Assembly: GCF_014243445.1 (NCBI RefSeq)
Contig: NZ_JACLQD010000001.1
Coordinates: 372,001 to 436,000, forward strand
Length of the DNA: 64,000 nucleotides
Direction of reading: 5' to 3'
Origin: Paragemmobacter straminiformis
Lineage (GTDB): Bacteria > Pseudomonadota > Alphaproteobacteria > Rhodobacterales > Rhodobacteraceae
This document shows, one piece after another, positions 7,695-16,726 of this stretch. The notes under the pieces are model-generated. The model was not told where the DNA came from and did no database searches. It saw only the letters and a list, made by a program, of their open reading frames with translations. Numbering within the stretch: the first letter of the stretch is position 1; each line of letters starts with the position of its first letter. The position numbers and the translations under genes were made by a program.

Positions 7695-8224
7695 TGCAAA
7701 GCCTCCGGCGCGGGATGGCGGAACACAAGGCAGGGCGGCGTGCCGATGGACTGCGCCGAGGCGTCGAGCGAAGCCCCCAGCCGCAGCGCCAAGGCGCGCG
7801 AACGGGCATTGCCCTCGGCGACGTAGGATACCGCCGTGGTCCAGCCAAGGCTGCGATAGGCCCAGTCGCGCGCGGCAAGTGCGGCCTCATAGGCCAGCCC
7901 CTTGCCTTCGGCCTGCGCGTTCCACACCGACCAGCCGATTTCGCGTTCGGGCCAGGTTTCCGGAAACCACGGGCCGGTCATGCCAAGCGGGGTCGGGTCG
8001 GTCTTGGCCTGCCAGACGAACATCCCGAAGCCCCGCACCGCCCAATGGCCAATCAGGTGGCAGAACCCGCGCCAGGTGTTCGACAGGTCATACTCTCCCG
8101 TGCGGATGAACCGGCCACGATCCGAGGCCAGCATGGCATCGAACGCAGGCCAATCGCCGGCCTCTGGCGCACGCAGCACCAGCCGTTCGGTCGTCAGCAC
8201 GGGAACACCGGACAGGGAGATCAT
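7691..8224 (-). CDS. GNAT-family N-acetyltransferase (RimJ/RimL-like)
   Basis: A 177-residue acetyltransferase. It opens with LTTERLVLRAPEAGDWP, typical of the RimJ/RimL branch, and has the EIGWSVWNAQAEGKGLAYEA stretch (acetyl-CoA binding motif A) and a closing segment ARALRLGA-like. Substrate is unknown; a ribosomal protein or small amine is possible. It is coupled by ATGA overlaps to both ffh and chorismate mutase. Confidence 0.88.
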   Translation of the reverse strand: MISLSGVPVLTTERLVLRAPEAGDWPAFDAMLASDRGRFIRTGEYDLSNTWRGFCHLIGHWAVRGFGMFVWQAKTDPTPLGMTGPWFPETWPEREIGWSVWNAQAEGKGLAYEAALAARDWAYRSLGWTTAVSYVAEGNARSRALALRLGASLDASAQSIGTPPCLVFRHPAPEALQ

Positions 8225-9720
8225 TTCTTCTTCATCAACCCCGACAGGCTCGGCGGCAGCGAAAGCCCGCCGCGCGGCATTCCGGGGAAGCCACCGCCCT
8301 GCCCCATGCTCTGCTTCATGCCTTTTGCGGCTTCTTCCAACTCGGCGGGCGACATCTTCGACGGGTCGGGCAGACCGCCCTTGCCCATCATCTGCTTGAG
8401 CGCCTGCTTCATCATGCCGCCCTTGCCCATCTTCTTCATCATGTCGGCCATCTGCTTGTGCTGCTTGAGCAGACGGTTCAGGTCCGACACGTCAAGGCCC
8501 GCGCCCGCCGCGATGCGCTTCTTGCGGCTGGCCTGCAGCAGGTCGGGATTGGCCCGCTCGCGCTTGGTCATCGACTGGATCAGCGCGATCTGGCGCTTGA
8601 GCATCTTGTCATCAAGGCCCGCTTCCGCGGCGGCGGCCTGCATCTTGCCCATGCCGGGCAACATGCCCATCAGGCCCTGCATGCCCCCCATCTTGATCAT
8701 CTGCTCAAGCTGCATCCGCAGGTCGTTCATGTTGAACAGACCCTTGGCGAAGCGCTTGGCCATCCGCTCGGCCTGTTCGGCCTCGAATGTCTCTTGCGCC
8801 TTCTCGACCAGCGCGACGATGTCGCCCATGCCCAGAATGCGGCCCGCGACGCGCTCGGCCTCAAAGGTTTCCAGCGCGTCCATCTTCTCGCCAAGGCCGA
8901 CGAAGCGGATGGGCTTGCCCGTGATCGCCCGCATCGACAGCGCCGCACCGCCGCGCCCGTCGCCGTCCATCCGCGTCAGGACCACACCGGAAATGCCGAC
9001 CTTGCCGTCGAATTCGGCGGCCACGTTCACCGCGTCCTGACCGGTCAGACCGTCGACGACAAGCAGCGTCTCGCGCGGGGCGGCGATGTCGCGCACCGCC
9101 TGCACCTCGTCCATCAGCACTTCGTCGATATGCAGGCGACCCGCGGTATCGAGGAACAGCACATCATAGCCGCCAAGGTTGGCTTGCGTCTTTGCCCGCT
9201 TGGCGATCTGCACGGCGCTTTCGCCCTTGACGATGGGCAGGCTGTCGACGCCGACCTGCGCCGCCAGAATGGCAAGCTGCTCCATCGCGGCGGGGCGGTT
9301 GGTGTCGAGCGAGGCAAGAAGAACCCGCTTGCCGTTCCGGTCCTTGAGCCGCTTTGCCAGCTTTGCCGTCGTCGTGGTTTTCCCCGACCCCTGCAAACCG
9401 ACCATCAGGATCGTCGCGGGCGGGTTGTCGATCTTCAGCGCATCGGGTTCGCCATCGCCGGCAAGCACGCGGATCAGCTCGTCATGGACGATCTTGACGA
9501 CCATCTGCCCCGGCGTGATCGACTTTGTGACGGCAACGCCCGTCGCCTTGTCCTGCACCCGCTTGATGAAATCGCGCGCCACCGGCAACGAGACGTCGGC
9601 TTCAAGCAGCGCCACCCGCACTTCGCGCAGGGCGGTGATGACATCGGCCTCGGTCAGCGCGCCCGCCTTTGTCAGACGGTCGAATACGCCACCAAGGCGT
9701 TCTGACAGGCTTTCGAACAT
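8221..9720 (-). CDS. ffh: Signal recognition particle GTPase Ffh/SRP54
   Basis: A 499-residue SRP54. The N domain (1-90) is followed by the G domain with GLQGSGKTTT at 108-117, and then the methionine-rich M domain, ending in a Gly/Met/Lys tail longer than that of E. coli. It binds 4.5S RNA and signal sequences and hands ribosomes to FtsY. First gene of a minus-strand operon running ffh, GNAT, chorismate mutase, rpsP, rimM, trmD; a promoter with 17-bp spacing lies just upstream. Confidence 0.97.
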   Translation of the reverse strand: MFESLSERLGGVFDRLTKAGALTEADVITALREVRVALLEADVSLPVARDFIKRVQDKATGVAVTKSITPGQMVVKIVHDELIRVLAGDGEPDALKIDNPPATILMVGLQGSGKTTTTAKLAKRLKDRNGKRVLLASLDTNRPAAMEQLAILAAQVGVDSLPIVKGESAVQIAKRAKTQANLGGYDVLFLDTAGRLHIDEVLMDEVQAVRDIAAPRETLLVVDGLTGQDAVNVAAEFDGKVGISGVVLTRMDGDGRGGAALSMRAITGKPIRFVGLGEKMDALETFEAERVAGRILGMGDIVALVEKAQETFEAEQAERMAKRFAKGLFNMNDLRMQLEQMIKMGGMQGLMGMLPGMGKMQAAAAEAGLDDKMLKRQIALIQSMTKRERANPDLLQASRKKRIAAGAGLDVSDLNRLLKQHKQMADMMKKMGKGGMMKQALKQMMGKGGLPDPSKMSPAELEEAAKGMKQSMGQGGGFPGMPRGGLSLPPSLSGLMKKK

Positions 9721-10047
9721 CGGCGCACCTCATGCGGCGGGACAGGGATGGCCCCGATATGGGGCCGGCGGACAGCGTGACCAAGACCCAATGCGCTGCG
9801 ACACCTGCGGGCGCAACGCGCTGGCAGATGGCGATCCCGGCATGGGCCAAGGGACCGGAAGCGTTTGGCCTCCGGGGAATTGATGCAGCCCCTACGCCCA
9901 AGCGGCGGCAGAGTCAAGCAATGCAGGCCCATCCGGCGCGGGCAAAGGGCCTTGCGCGCAGAATCCGCACCTGTCGCGCCGGTCTCCCCCTTGCGCCTGC
10001 GCCGCGCTTCTGGCCCAATGCGCCCGACCTGTTCATGGACGCACAGC
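9721..10047. other. Divergent intergenic region ffh/LysR
   Basis: A 327-bp stretch between the divergent ffh and LysR genes. It contains the ffh promoter and a GGCCCCGATATGGGGCC dyad (9750-9766) overlapping its -10 box. I see no real coding frame; in-frame upstream extension of LysR lacks homology to that family. A LysR operator is expected but no clear T-N11-A site stands out. Confidence 0.4.
9756..9784 (-). promoter_or_regulatory. Sigma-70-like promoter of ffh operon
   Basis: Minus strand TTGGTC (9784-9779), 17-bp spacer, CATATC (9761-9756), about 36 bp upstream of the ffh start. The -10 box lies in the loop of a GC-rich dyad. Confidence 0.6.
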
Positions 10048-10932
10048 ATGGCCATCGACACCTGGGACGAAATCCGCACCGCCTTTCAGGTCGCCCGCCT
10101 TGGCACCGTTTCCGGCGCGGCCGAGGTGCTTGGCGTTCACCATGCCACCGTCATCCGCCACATCGACGCGCTGGAAAAGCGGCTCGGCACGCGGCTCTTC
10201 CAGCGCCACGCGCGCGGCTACACCCCGACCGAGGCGGGAAACGACCTGTTGACCGTCGCCCAGACGACCGACGAGCAGTTCGCCCAGCTTGCCAACCGGA
10301 TCAAGGGTCTGGGCGAAACCGTCGCGGGCGAGCTGGTGGTCACCTCGATCGTCGGCGTGGCCGACCTGCTGATGCCGATCCTCAAGGAATTCCAGATCCA
10401 GCACCCCGCCGTCATCCTGCGCTTCCTGACCGACATGCGCGTATTCCGGCTCGACTATGGCGAGGCGCATGTCGCGATCCGCGCCGGGTCCGCCCCCGAA
10501 GAGCCGGACAATGTGGTCCAGCCCCTCGCCCGCCTGCGCACCGGCCTCTATGCCGCCCGCGCCTATGTCGAACGCCACGGGCTGCCCGCCTCCGAGGCCG
10601 AATTTTCCGCCCACCGTTTCGCGGTCACCGACAGCGTCGACAGCCGCGCGCCCTTCAACCGCTGGCTGCGCGGCCTTGTCCCGCCGCAGGCGCTGACCTA
10701 CCGCGCCACGGAACCGGCGGCGCTTGAATCGGCCATCCGCGCCGGTCTGGGCATCGGCTTTCTCGCGGCCTTCCGCGCGCAGAACGACCCCGATCTGGTC
10801 GAGGTTCTTCCCCCCCGCCCCGAATGGGAGGCCCCGCTCTGGATCGTCACCCATGTCGATCTGCATCGCACCCGCAAGGTGCAGGCCTTCCTCAACGTGC
10901 TGAAGGAAGCGGCGAAGGGTTGGACCTTGTGA
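10048..10932 (+). CDS. LysR-family transcriptional regulator
   Basis: A 294-residue LysR protein. The winged helix is at about residues 1-60 (VSGAAEVLGVHHATVIRHIDALEKRLGTRLF split over helices), and the effector domain is at about 90-290. I chose ATG 10048 because the preceding 61 in-frame codons lack family similarity. The start codon of a DMT exporter overlaps its stop (GTGA), so the regulator and exporter are one unit. It plausibly controls that exporter; the inducer is unknown. Confidence 0.9.
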   Translation: MAIDTWDEIRTAFQVARLGTVSGAAEVLGVHHATVIRHIDALEKRLGTRLFQRHARGYTPTEAGNDLLTVAQTTDEQFAQLANRIKGLGETVAGELVVTSIVGVADLLMPILKEFQIQHPAVILRFLTDMRVFRLDYGEAHVAIRAGSAPEEPDNVVQPLARLRTGLYAARAYVERHGLPASEAEFSAHRFAVTDSVDSRAPFNRWLRGLVPPQALTYRATEPAALESAIRAGLGIGFLAAFRAQNDPDLVEVLPPRPEWEAPLWIVTHVDLHRTRKVQAFLNVLKEAAKGWTL

Positions 10933-11834
10933 CCGGCAGCACAGGCGCGACGCTGACCCAACCGCAGCGCGGACATCTGGCGATGCTCGCCTTCTCGGCG
11001 CTGGTCGCGGGCTCTTTCAGCCTCGGCTCGATGGCCGCCCCCTTCATCGCGCCGATGGCGCTGACCTCGGTGCGCTTTCTGCTGGCGGGCATGATCGTGG
11101 GGGCCGTCGCTTGGGCGGCGGGCGGGTTGCGGCGTAAGATGCTTGCTGCCCCGTGGCGCTATCTCGTCCTCGGGGCGCTGATGGCGATCTATTTCGTCGC
11201 CATGTTCCAGGGGCTGAAAACCGCGCCCCCCGTATCATCCTCGGCGGTTTTCACCCTGACCCCGGCGATGGCGGCGGGCTTCGGCTGGTTCACGCTGCGC
11301 CAGCGCGTCACGCCCCGCATGGGGCTGGCGCTCGGCGTCGGCGGCGTCGGTGCGCTTTGGGTGATCTTCCGCGCCGACCTGCAAGCCCTGCTCAATTTCC
11401 ACATCGGCAAGGGCGAGTTCATCTTCTTCTGGGGCTGCATCGCCCATGCGCTCTACGCCGCCCTCGTGCGCAAGCTGAACCGCGGCGAAAGCCCGGTCGC
11501 CTTCACCTTCGGCATGATGGTGGCAGGCTGGCTTTTGCTCACCACGCTCGGCTGGGGGGATCTGCGGGCGACCGACTGGGCCGCCCTGCCCGCCATCGTC
11601 TGGATCACGCTGCTCTACATCGCCATCGCGGCAAGTGCGGCGACCTTCGTGCTGCTGCAATACGCCACGCTGCGCCTGCCTGCCGCCAAGGTCATGGCCT
11701 ATACCTACCTTGTCCCGTCCTGGGTGATCGGCTGGGAAATCGCCCTTGGCCGTGGCGCGCCGCCCCCCGCCATCCTGATCGGCGTGGCGCTTTCGGTCAC
11801 GGCGCTGGCCCTGCTCCTCAAGAACGAACACTGA
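10929..11834 (+). CDS. EamA/DMT-superfamily transporter
   Basis: A 301-residue membrane protein with ten predicted segments and two EamA repeats. The GTG start at 10929 overlaps the LysR stop as GTGA, which supports it over downstream ATG 10983; TTG codons upstream are less likely. Coupling to a LysR gene is typical of inducible metabolite or amino-acid exporters. Its sequence is distinct from the other EamA protein at 4694, so they are not recent duplicates. Confidence 0.88.
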   Translation: MTGSTGATLTQPQRGHLAMLAFSALVAGSFSLGSMAAPFIAPMALTSVRFLLAGMIVGAVAWAAGGLRRKMLAAPWRYLVLGALMAIYFVAMFQGLKTAPPVSSSAVFTLTPAMAAGFGWFTLRQRVTPRMGLALGVGGVGALWVIFRADLQALLNFHIGKGEFIFFWGCIAHALYAALVRKLNRGESPVAFTFGMMVAGWLLLTTLGWGDLRATDWAALPAIVWITLLYIAIAASAATFVLLQYATLRLPAAKVMAYTYLVPSWVIGWEIALGRGAPPPAILIGVALSVTALALLLKNEH

Positions 11835-11883
11835 CCCCGCGATCCGTGGCGCAAAGGCCGCCCCCCCACCCACACAGGCACCG

Positions 11884-12645
11884 TCAGACGGCGCCCTCGT
11901 CCTCGATGTTCAGGACCGTCCCGCAGGCCTTGCAATGCACCGCGTCGAAATCGTGCCGCCGCAAGCCGCAGGTCGGGCATTTGTGGTCCACCTTTGGCGG
12001 GCGGACCAGAACCTGTATCAGCCGGATGAACAGCGACACGCCGAAGATCATCACCAGCACCGAAAGCAAACGCCCGTCCGTGCCGGTCAGGGTGATGTCG
12101 CCAAAGCCCGTGGTCGTCAGCGTGGTGACCGTGAAATACAGCGCATCGGCGTAATTGGTGACATCGCCGTTCCGCCCGACCTGGGTTTCATACACCACCG
12201 CCGTCACCACAAAGACAAAGACGGCAAGGTTCAGCCCCGCCAGAACGCTTTGCTCGTTGCGCCGGAAAAACCGCGAATCCTGCCGCAGGCGGTTCAGCAT
12301 GGCGTAGGACCGCGTCAGCCGGAACACCCGCGCCACCCGCAGGAAGGCCAGCCCCTCGCCCGCAAGCGGCGCCAGAAGCGAGGCGATGACGACGATATCC
12401 GCAATCCCCGCAAGGCTGAAGATCTCGGATTTCCGGTCGCGCACCACCCAGATCCGCAGCCCGAACTCCAGCCCGATGGCGATGCCAAGCAGCACGTCCA
12501 CCGCCTCGACCCAAGGGGCGCGGGCGATGAACGAGGTCGCGACGACGAAAGCCACCGTCAGCAGGTCAAAGACCAGAAGCGCATAGCGAAAGCGCATCGC
12601 GCCGCGCGACGTACCTTCGTAAAGCGCCTCCAGCCGCGCCCTCAC
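11884..12645 (-). CDS. Voltage-gated-type potassium channel with C-terminal zinc ribbon
   Basis: A 253-residue Kv-type channel subunit. Six membrane segments can be seen, with a weakly charged S4 (about 101-114, containing RVARVFRLTR), the pore helix TVTTLTT and selectivity filter TTGFGD at 178-183, which predicts K+ selectivity with Phe in place of Tyr. After S6 the protein has CPTC (223-226) and CKAC (238-241), a rubredoxin-like zinc ribbon at the cytoplasmic C-terminus. Overlaps the aldehyde dehydrogenase gene by ATGA. The ribbon may be structural or a metal/redox sensor; this is inference. Confidence 0.9.
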   Translation of the reverse strand: MRARLEALYEGTSRGAMRFRYALLVFDLLTVAFVVATSFIARAPWVEAVDVLLGIAIGLEFGLRIWVVRDRKSEIFSLAGIADIVVIASLLAPLAGEGLAFLRVARVFRLTRSYAMLNRLRQDSRFFRRNEQSVLAGLNLAVFVFVVTAVVYETQVGRNGDVTNYADALYFTVTTLTTTGFGDITLTGTDGRLLSVLVMIFGVSLFIRLIQVLVRPPKVDHKCPTCGLRRHDFDAVHCKACGTVLNIEDEGAV

Positions 12646-14147
12646 CGGATTTCTTCGGGCAAAAGGGCGGCGGGCAGGTTCTGGTAGCTGACAGGGCGCA
12701 GCCAGCGGCGGATCGCCAGCGTGCCCACGCTCGTCGCGCCGAAATTGGTCGATGCCGGATAGGGCCCGCCATGCACCATGGCCTCGCAGACCTCGACCCC
12801 CGTCGGGAAGCCGTTGGCAAGGATCCGTCCCGCCTTGCGCTCAAGGATCGGCATCAGCCGCTGCGCAAGGGCCGTATCGCCCGCGTCCATCTGCAAGGTG
12901 CAGGTCAGTTGCCCCTCAAGCCCCTTGGCGATCTCGATCACCTGCGCCTCGTCCCTTGTGCGGACGATCAGGCCAAGCGGGCCAAAGACCTCATGCCCAA
13001 GCGAGGCATCGGCAAGCCATTTCTCGCCCGACACCTCGAACACATAGGGCGCGGCGTTGCGACGGTCGCACATGTTCGTCAGCACGGCCCGCACGCCTGC
13101 GGTGGAAGCGATGCGCTCGGCCCCCTGCCGGAAGGCCGCAGCAATCCCGTCGGTCAGCATGACCTGCGGGCCGATGGCACCGACCGCCGTCTGCGCGGCG
13201 GCGACGAAGGCATCGCCCGCAGCCCCCTCGGGCACCAGAACCAGTCCGGGATTGGTGCAGAACTGCCCCGCCCCCATGGTCAGCGATCCGGCCCATCCCT
13301 GCGCGATGGCCTCGCCCCGCGCCGCAAGCGCGGCAGGCAGCAGGAACACAGGGTTCACCGAACCCAGTTCGCCAAAGAACGGAATCGGCACGGGGCGCTT
13401 GGCGCACAGGTCGAACAGCGCCCGTCCCCCGCCCAGCGATCCGGTGAAGCCGACGGCCGTGACCAGCGGATGCTGCACCAGCGCGGCCCCCAGATCATTG
13501 CCCACGCCCTGCACCAGCGAAAACACCCCCGGATGCAGCCCGCAGGCCCTGATTGCGGCGTCGATGGCCTGCGCCACGATCTCTCCGGTCCCCGGATGGG
13601 CCGGATGGCCCTTGACCACCACGGTGCAGCCCGCCGCCAGAGCCGAAGCCGTATCCCCCCCCGCGGTCGAGAAGGCGAGCGGGAAGTTCGACGCCCCGAA
13701 CACCGCCACAGGCCCGAGCGGCCGCTGCATCATCCGGATATCGGGGCGCGGCAGGGGCTTGCGGTCGGGCAAGGCCGCGTCGTGGCGGGCATCAAGAAAA
13801 CCGGTCTGGCGGATATGGCTTGCGAACAGGCGCAACTGCCCCGTGGTGCGCCCGCGCTCGCCTTCCAGCCGCGCCGTGGGCAGGCCCGTCTCGGCACTGC
13901 CGATGGCGGTCAACTCGGCCCCGCGCGCCTCGATCTCATCGGCGATACGGTCAAGAAAGGCGGCCCGCGCCTCGCGCGTCAGCGCCGCATAGGACCAGAA
14001 GGCATCTTCCGCCGCACGCACCGCACGGTCGACTTCCGCGACCGAAGCATTGGCAAACTCGGCCCCCTCGCCGCTTGCGGGCGATGACCGGAAGGTCGCA
14101 GGCCCCGCGACCCATTCCCCCGCAATCAGATGTTTTCCGCTCAGCAT
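12642..14147 (-). CDS. Ketoglutaric (2,5-dioxopentanoate) semialdehyde dehydrogenase
   Basis: A 501-residue aldehyde dehydrogenase with catalytic C297 (in GAGQFCTNPG), general base E260 (FFGELGS), oxyanion N154 (GASNFP) and cofactor lysine K179 (VVVKGHP). The FPLAFSTAGGDTASALAAG segment is typical of the NADP-using branch that oxidises 2-oxoglutarate semialdehyde in sugar-acid and hydroxyproline breakdown. The usual partners (dehydratases, transporters) are not adjacent, so pathway is inferred from sequence only. Its stop overlaps the start of the potassium channel gene (ATGA). Confidence 0.85.
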   Translation of the reverse strand: MLSGKHLIAGEWVAGPATFRSSPASGEGAEFANASVAEVDRAVRAAEDAFWSYAALTREARAAFLDRIADEIEARGAELTAIGSAETGLPTARLEGERGRTTGQLRLFASHIRQTGFLDARHDAALPDRKPLPRPDIRMMQRPLGPVAVFGASNFPLAFSTAGGDTASALAAGCTVVVKGHPAHPGTGEIVAQAIDAAIRACGLHPGVFSLVQGVGNDLGAALVQHPLVTAVGFTGSLGGGRALFDLCAKRPVPIPFFGELGSVNPVFLLPAALAARGEAIAQGWAGSLTMGAGQFCTNPGLVLVPEGAAGDAFVAAAQTAVGAIGPQVMLTDGIAAAFRQGAERIASTAGVRAVLTNMCDRRNAAPYVFEVSGEKWLADASLGHEVFGPLGLIVRTRDEAQVIEIAKGLEGQLTCTLQMDAGDTALAQRLMPILERKAGRILANGFPTGVEVCEAMVHGGPYPASTNFGATSVGTLAIRRWLRPVSYQNLPAALLPEEIR

Positions 14148-14226
14148 GGCCCGACCCTCTCGTCAATTCCGCGTTCCGGCCGACATGCCAGTTTCCCGGG
14201 CCAAGGTCAAAGGGCGCGGCAGGGGT

Positions 14227-15798
14227 CTAGATCACGGGCAAGGGAAAGCTGACCTGCATCCGCACCCCCGCACCGGTCGAACCCGCCCCCGAGATGCGGG
14301 TGATCTCTCCCCCGATCTGGTGCACCAGCGCGTCGATGATCGCCGCCCCCGACCGGCGCGGCGGCGGATCGGGCAGGCCCACCCCGTCGTCCGAGACTTC
14401 CATGACCCCCGTCTCGCCCGTGCGGTTCAGACTGACGCGGATCGTTCCCGCCGCGCGGTCGCGAAAGGCGTGCTTGACCGCATTCGTCAAAAGCTCTGCC
14501 GCGATCAGCGCAAGCGGTGTCGTGGTCTCGGGCCCCAGCACGATTCCGGGTTCCGCCTCGCAGATCACCGAAATCCCCTTTTCGCGCGGCACGATGGCGG
14601 GGCTGGCCGCGATTTCCTGCAAGGTTTCCGAAAAATCGACATGCACCCCGTCGGCTGCGCGATACATCAGGTCATGCACGCGGCTGATGGCGCCGATGCG
14701 CGTCTTCAACTCGTTCCCGTCGATCCCCGCCTTGCCGCGCATCTGCATGTTGATCAGCGACACGATCAGCGACAGGTTGTTCTTCACCCTGTGGTTCGTC
14801 TCGCGCATCAGGTGGATGCGTTCGTCGGCCAGTTTCTCGGCCGCCTCGACCCGCCGCCGCGCGATTTCAAGCGCGAAACGCTGCGCCATGCGCTGGCGCA
14901 GACGACCCGCCGAAAGCGCCGAAAACAGGCCGATGATCGCAAGCAACCCCCAGACCGGCATGGCGCGATTGGTCCAGGCCGCAAAGACCGTGGCCGTGGG
15001 GGTTCCGAAATTCACGTAAAGCGGCAGCCCGTCCAGCTTGCGATAGGCATAGAGCCGCTTGATCCGGTCCGATGCGGCAACGGTGACCATCGATCCTGCC
15101 GGACTTTGCTTGATCGCCTCGCGGATCGCGGCCGAGGGGGGAAGCATCATCGGGTCCGAAGGGATGTTCCGGATCAGCAGTTTTCCGTCCGCGCGCATGA
15201 TCGAGGCCGCATCCCCCTGTCCGGGGGCGATTCCGGTCAGGAAGTCGGCGACAATCCGCGACTCGACCGCCGAGACGATCATCATCTTCCGCGCGCCCGC
15301 CGGGCGCTGCAACGGCGTGGCGATGACAAAGGAATCCTGCCCGTCCGGTTCAAGCCTGACGCGGTCGATGAAGAACTCCGCCCCGCCGGCGATGGCGGAA
15401 ATATAGTCGCGCGGTTCGCTCTGCCCCGAAACCGGGAACATCCGGCTCGATGCGACATAGCCTGCATCGACATCGATCACCGCGATGCCCAGCATCGTCG
15501 AGGTTCCCGCTTCGATCCCGCGCAGAAAATCGTGGAACTCGCGGCTGCGCAGAAAGGCGTCGTCGCGCCCGTCGGCCCGCACGCGCACCGAGGAATGCAC
15601 GATCGACTGCGTCTGGATCAGCCGCTCGATGTATTGGCCGATCAGGGCGGAATTGTCCGTCGCGTGGCGGCGCGTCGTCTCGACCTCGCCCTGCCATGCC
15701 AGCAGCCCCCAGATCACGGCCCCGACCAGCGGCAACAGCACGCTGCCAAGCCTGATGGCAATAAAGGCACGTCTCTCGTCGCGCGACGCTTTCTGCAC
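14227..15798 (-). CDS. Membrane sensor histidine kinase, HisKA_2/HWE-related
   Basis: About 523 residues: one membrane segment near the N-terminus (about 15-34), a large periplasmic sensing domain, a second segment (about 278-296), and a kinase core with ETNHRVKNNLSLI, whose phospho-accepting His is about residue 336. The N box ELLTNAVKHAF and DDGVGLP follow. This H-box is that of HisKA_2/HWE kinases. The start is uncertain: GTG 15798 follows AAGGG, while a TTG at 15861 would extend it. It is not next to a matching response regulator; the neighbouring PhoB belongs to the pst operon. It lies upstream of the semialdehyde dehydrogenase. Confidence 0.85.
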   Translation of the reverse strand: MQKASRDERRAFIAIRLGSVLLPLVGAVIWGLLAWQGEVETTRRHATDNSALIGQYIERLIQTQSIVHSSVRVRADGRDDAFLRSREFHDFLRGIEAGTSTMLGIAVIDVDAGYVASSRMFPVSGQSEPRDYISAIAGGAEFFIDRVRLEPDGQDSFVIATPLQRPAGARKMMIVSAVESRIVADFLTGIAPGQGDAASIMRADGKLLIRNIPSDPMMLPPSAAIREAIKQSPAGSMVTVAASDRIKRLYAYRKLDGLPLYVNFGTPTATVFAAWTNRAMPVWGLLAIIGLFSALSAGRLRQRMAQRFALEIARRRVEAAEKLADERIHLMRETNHRVKNNLSLIVSLINMQMRGKAGIDGNELKTRIGAISRVHDLMYRAADGVHVDFSETLQEIAASPAIVPREKGISVICEAEPGIVLGPETTTPLALIAAELLTNAVKHAFRDRAAGTIRVSLNRTGETGVMEVSDDGVGLPDPPPRRSGAAIIDALVHQIGGEITRISGAGSTGAGVRMQVSFPLPVI

Positions 15799-16015
15799 GG
15801 CGGGAACCCTTTGATAACGCTGGGGGGGCGGGAAACGCGGGCCTGACCTGAACCGATGCAACCCTGAACGGAACAGACGGCCACTCGCGCCACCTGACGA
15901 TAGTGTAGGGCACTTCCGACACGCCGGTCAATCGCCGCTGCGGCGCGGCAAAGCGGCTGCCCTGTCAGGCGTTTTGCATCAGCCCCTGCCCGAACGGCCC
16001 CTATCCGCGCGGCCC

Positions 16016-16726
16016 CTAGCCCAGCGCATAGCCCGCGCCGCGCACGGTGCGGATCGGGTCGGGCAACCCGTCCTGCATCAGCGCCTTGCGCAGACGGCCC
16101 ACATGCACGTCGACGGTGCGGGTATCGACATAGATGTCGCGCCCCCAGACCCGGTCGAGCAGTTGCTCGCGGCTCCAGACCTTGCCGGTCTTTTCCAGAA
16201 ATGCCGCCAGCAGGCGAAACTCGGTCGGGCCGAGTTTCAGCACCCCGTCGCCGCGAAACACCCGGTGCGTTTCCGGATCAAGCCGGATGTCGCCCCATTC
16301 AAGCACCACCCCCGCGGTCGAGGGGCGCACGCGGCGGATCTGCGCCCGCGCCCGCGCCATAAGCTCGACCATCGAATAGGGCTTGATCACATAGTCATCC
16401 GCCCCCGTCTCGAGCCCGCGCACGCGGTCCACCTCTTCGGCGCGGGCCGACAGCATTATGACCGGAATCCCCCGCGTCTCGGGGCGCATCTTCAGGCGGC
16501 GGCACACTTCGATCCCCGACACCTTGGGCATCATCCAGTCAAGGATGATCATGTCGGGTGCATCCTCGTCGACCAGCAGCAAGGCATCCTCGCCATTGTC
16601 CGACTGGATCACATCGAAGCCCTCGGCCTCGAGGTTGTAGGCCAGAACCTCGCGCTGCGACGGCTCATCCTCGACCAGCAGGACGCGGGGATGATGCAGC
16701 GGCGATTTTCCGGCCAGACGGGTCAT
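16016..16726 (-). CDS. phoB: Phosphate regulon response regulator PhoB
   Basis: A 236-residue OmpR/PhoB regulator. The receiver domain has phospho-acceptor D63 in MIILDWMMP and the conserved K in YVIKPYS. The winged helix ends with TVDVHVGRLRKAL and the typical RTVRGAGYAL tail. It overlaps phoU by ATGA and closes the pstSCAB-phoU-phoB operon. PhoB binds Pho boxes such as those before pstS, so the operon probably activates itself. No phoR lies in this window. Confidence 0.95.
   Translation of the reverse strand: MTRLAGKSPLHHPRVLLVEDEPSQREVLAYNLEAEGFDVIQSDNGEDALLLVDEDAPDMIILDWMMPKVSGIEVCRRLKMRPETRGIPVIMLSARAEEVDRVRGLETGADDYVIKPYSMVELMARARAQIRRVRPSTAGVVLEWGDIRLDPETHRVFRGDGVLKLGPTEFRLLAAFLEKTGKVWSREQLLDRVWGRDIYVDTRTVDVHVGRLRKALMQDGLPDPIRTVRGAGYALG

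Noticed and set aside
9669-10727. Alternative long plus-strand frame across the ffh start and LysR gene
   Set aside because: It runs antisense into ffh and out of frame with LysR, whose winged helix is clear in the other frame.
12771-14087. 438-codon plus-strand frame opposite the semialdehyde dehydrogenase
   Set aside because: Shadow of a gene with an intact catalytic set; no domain seen.
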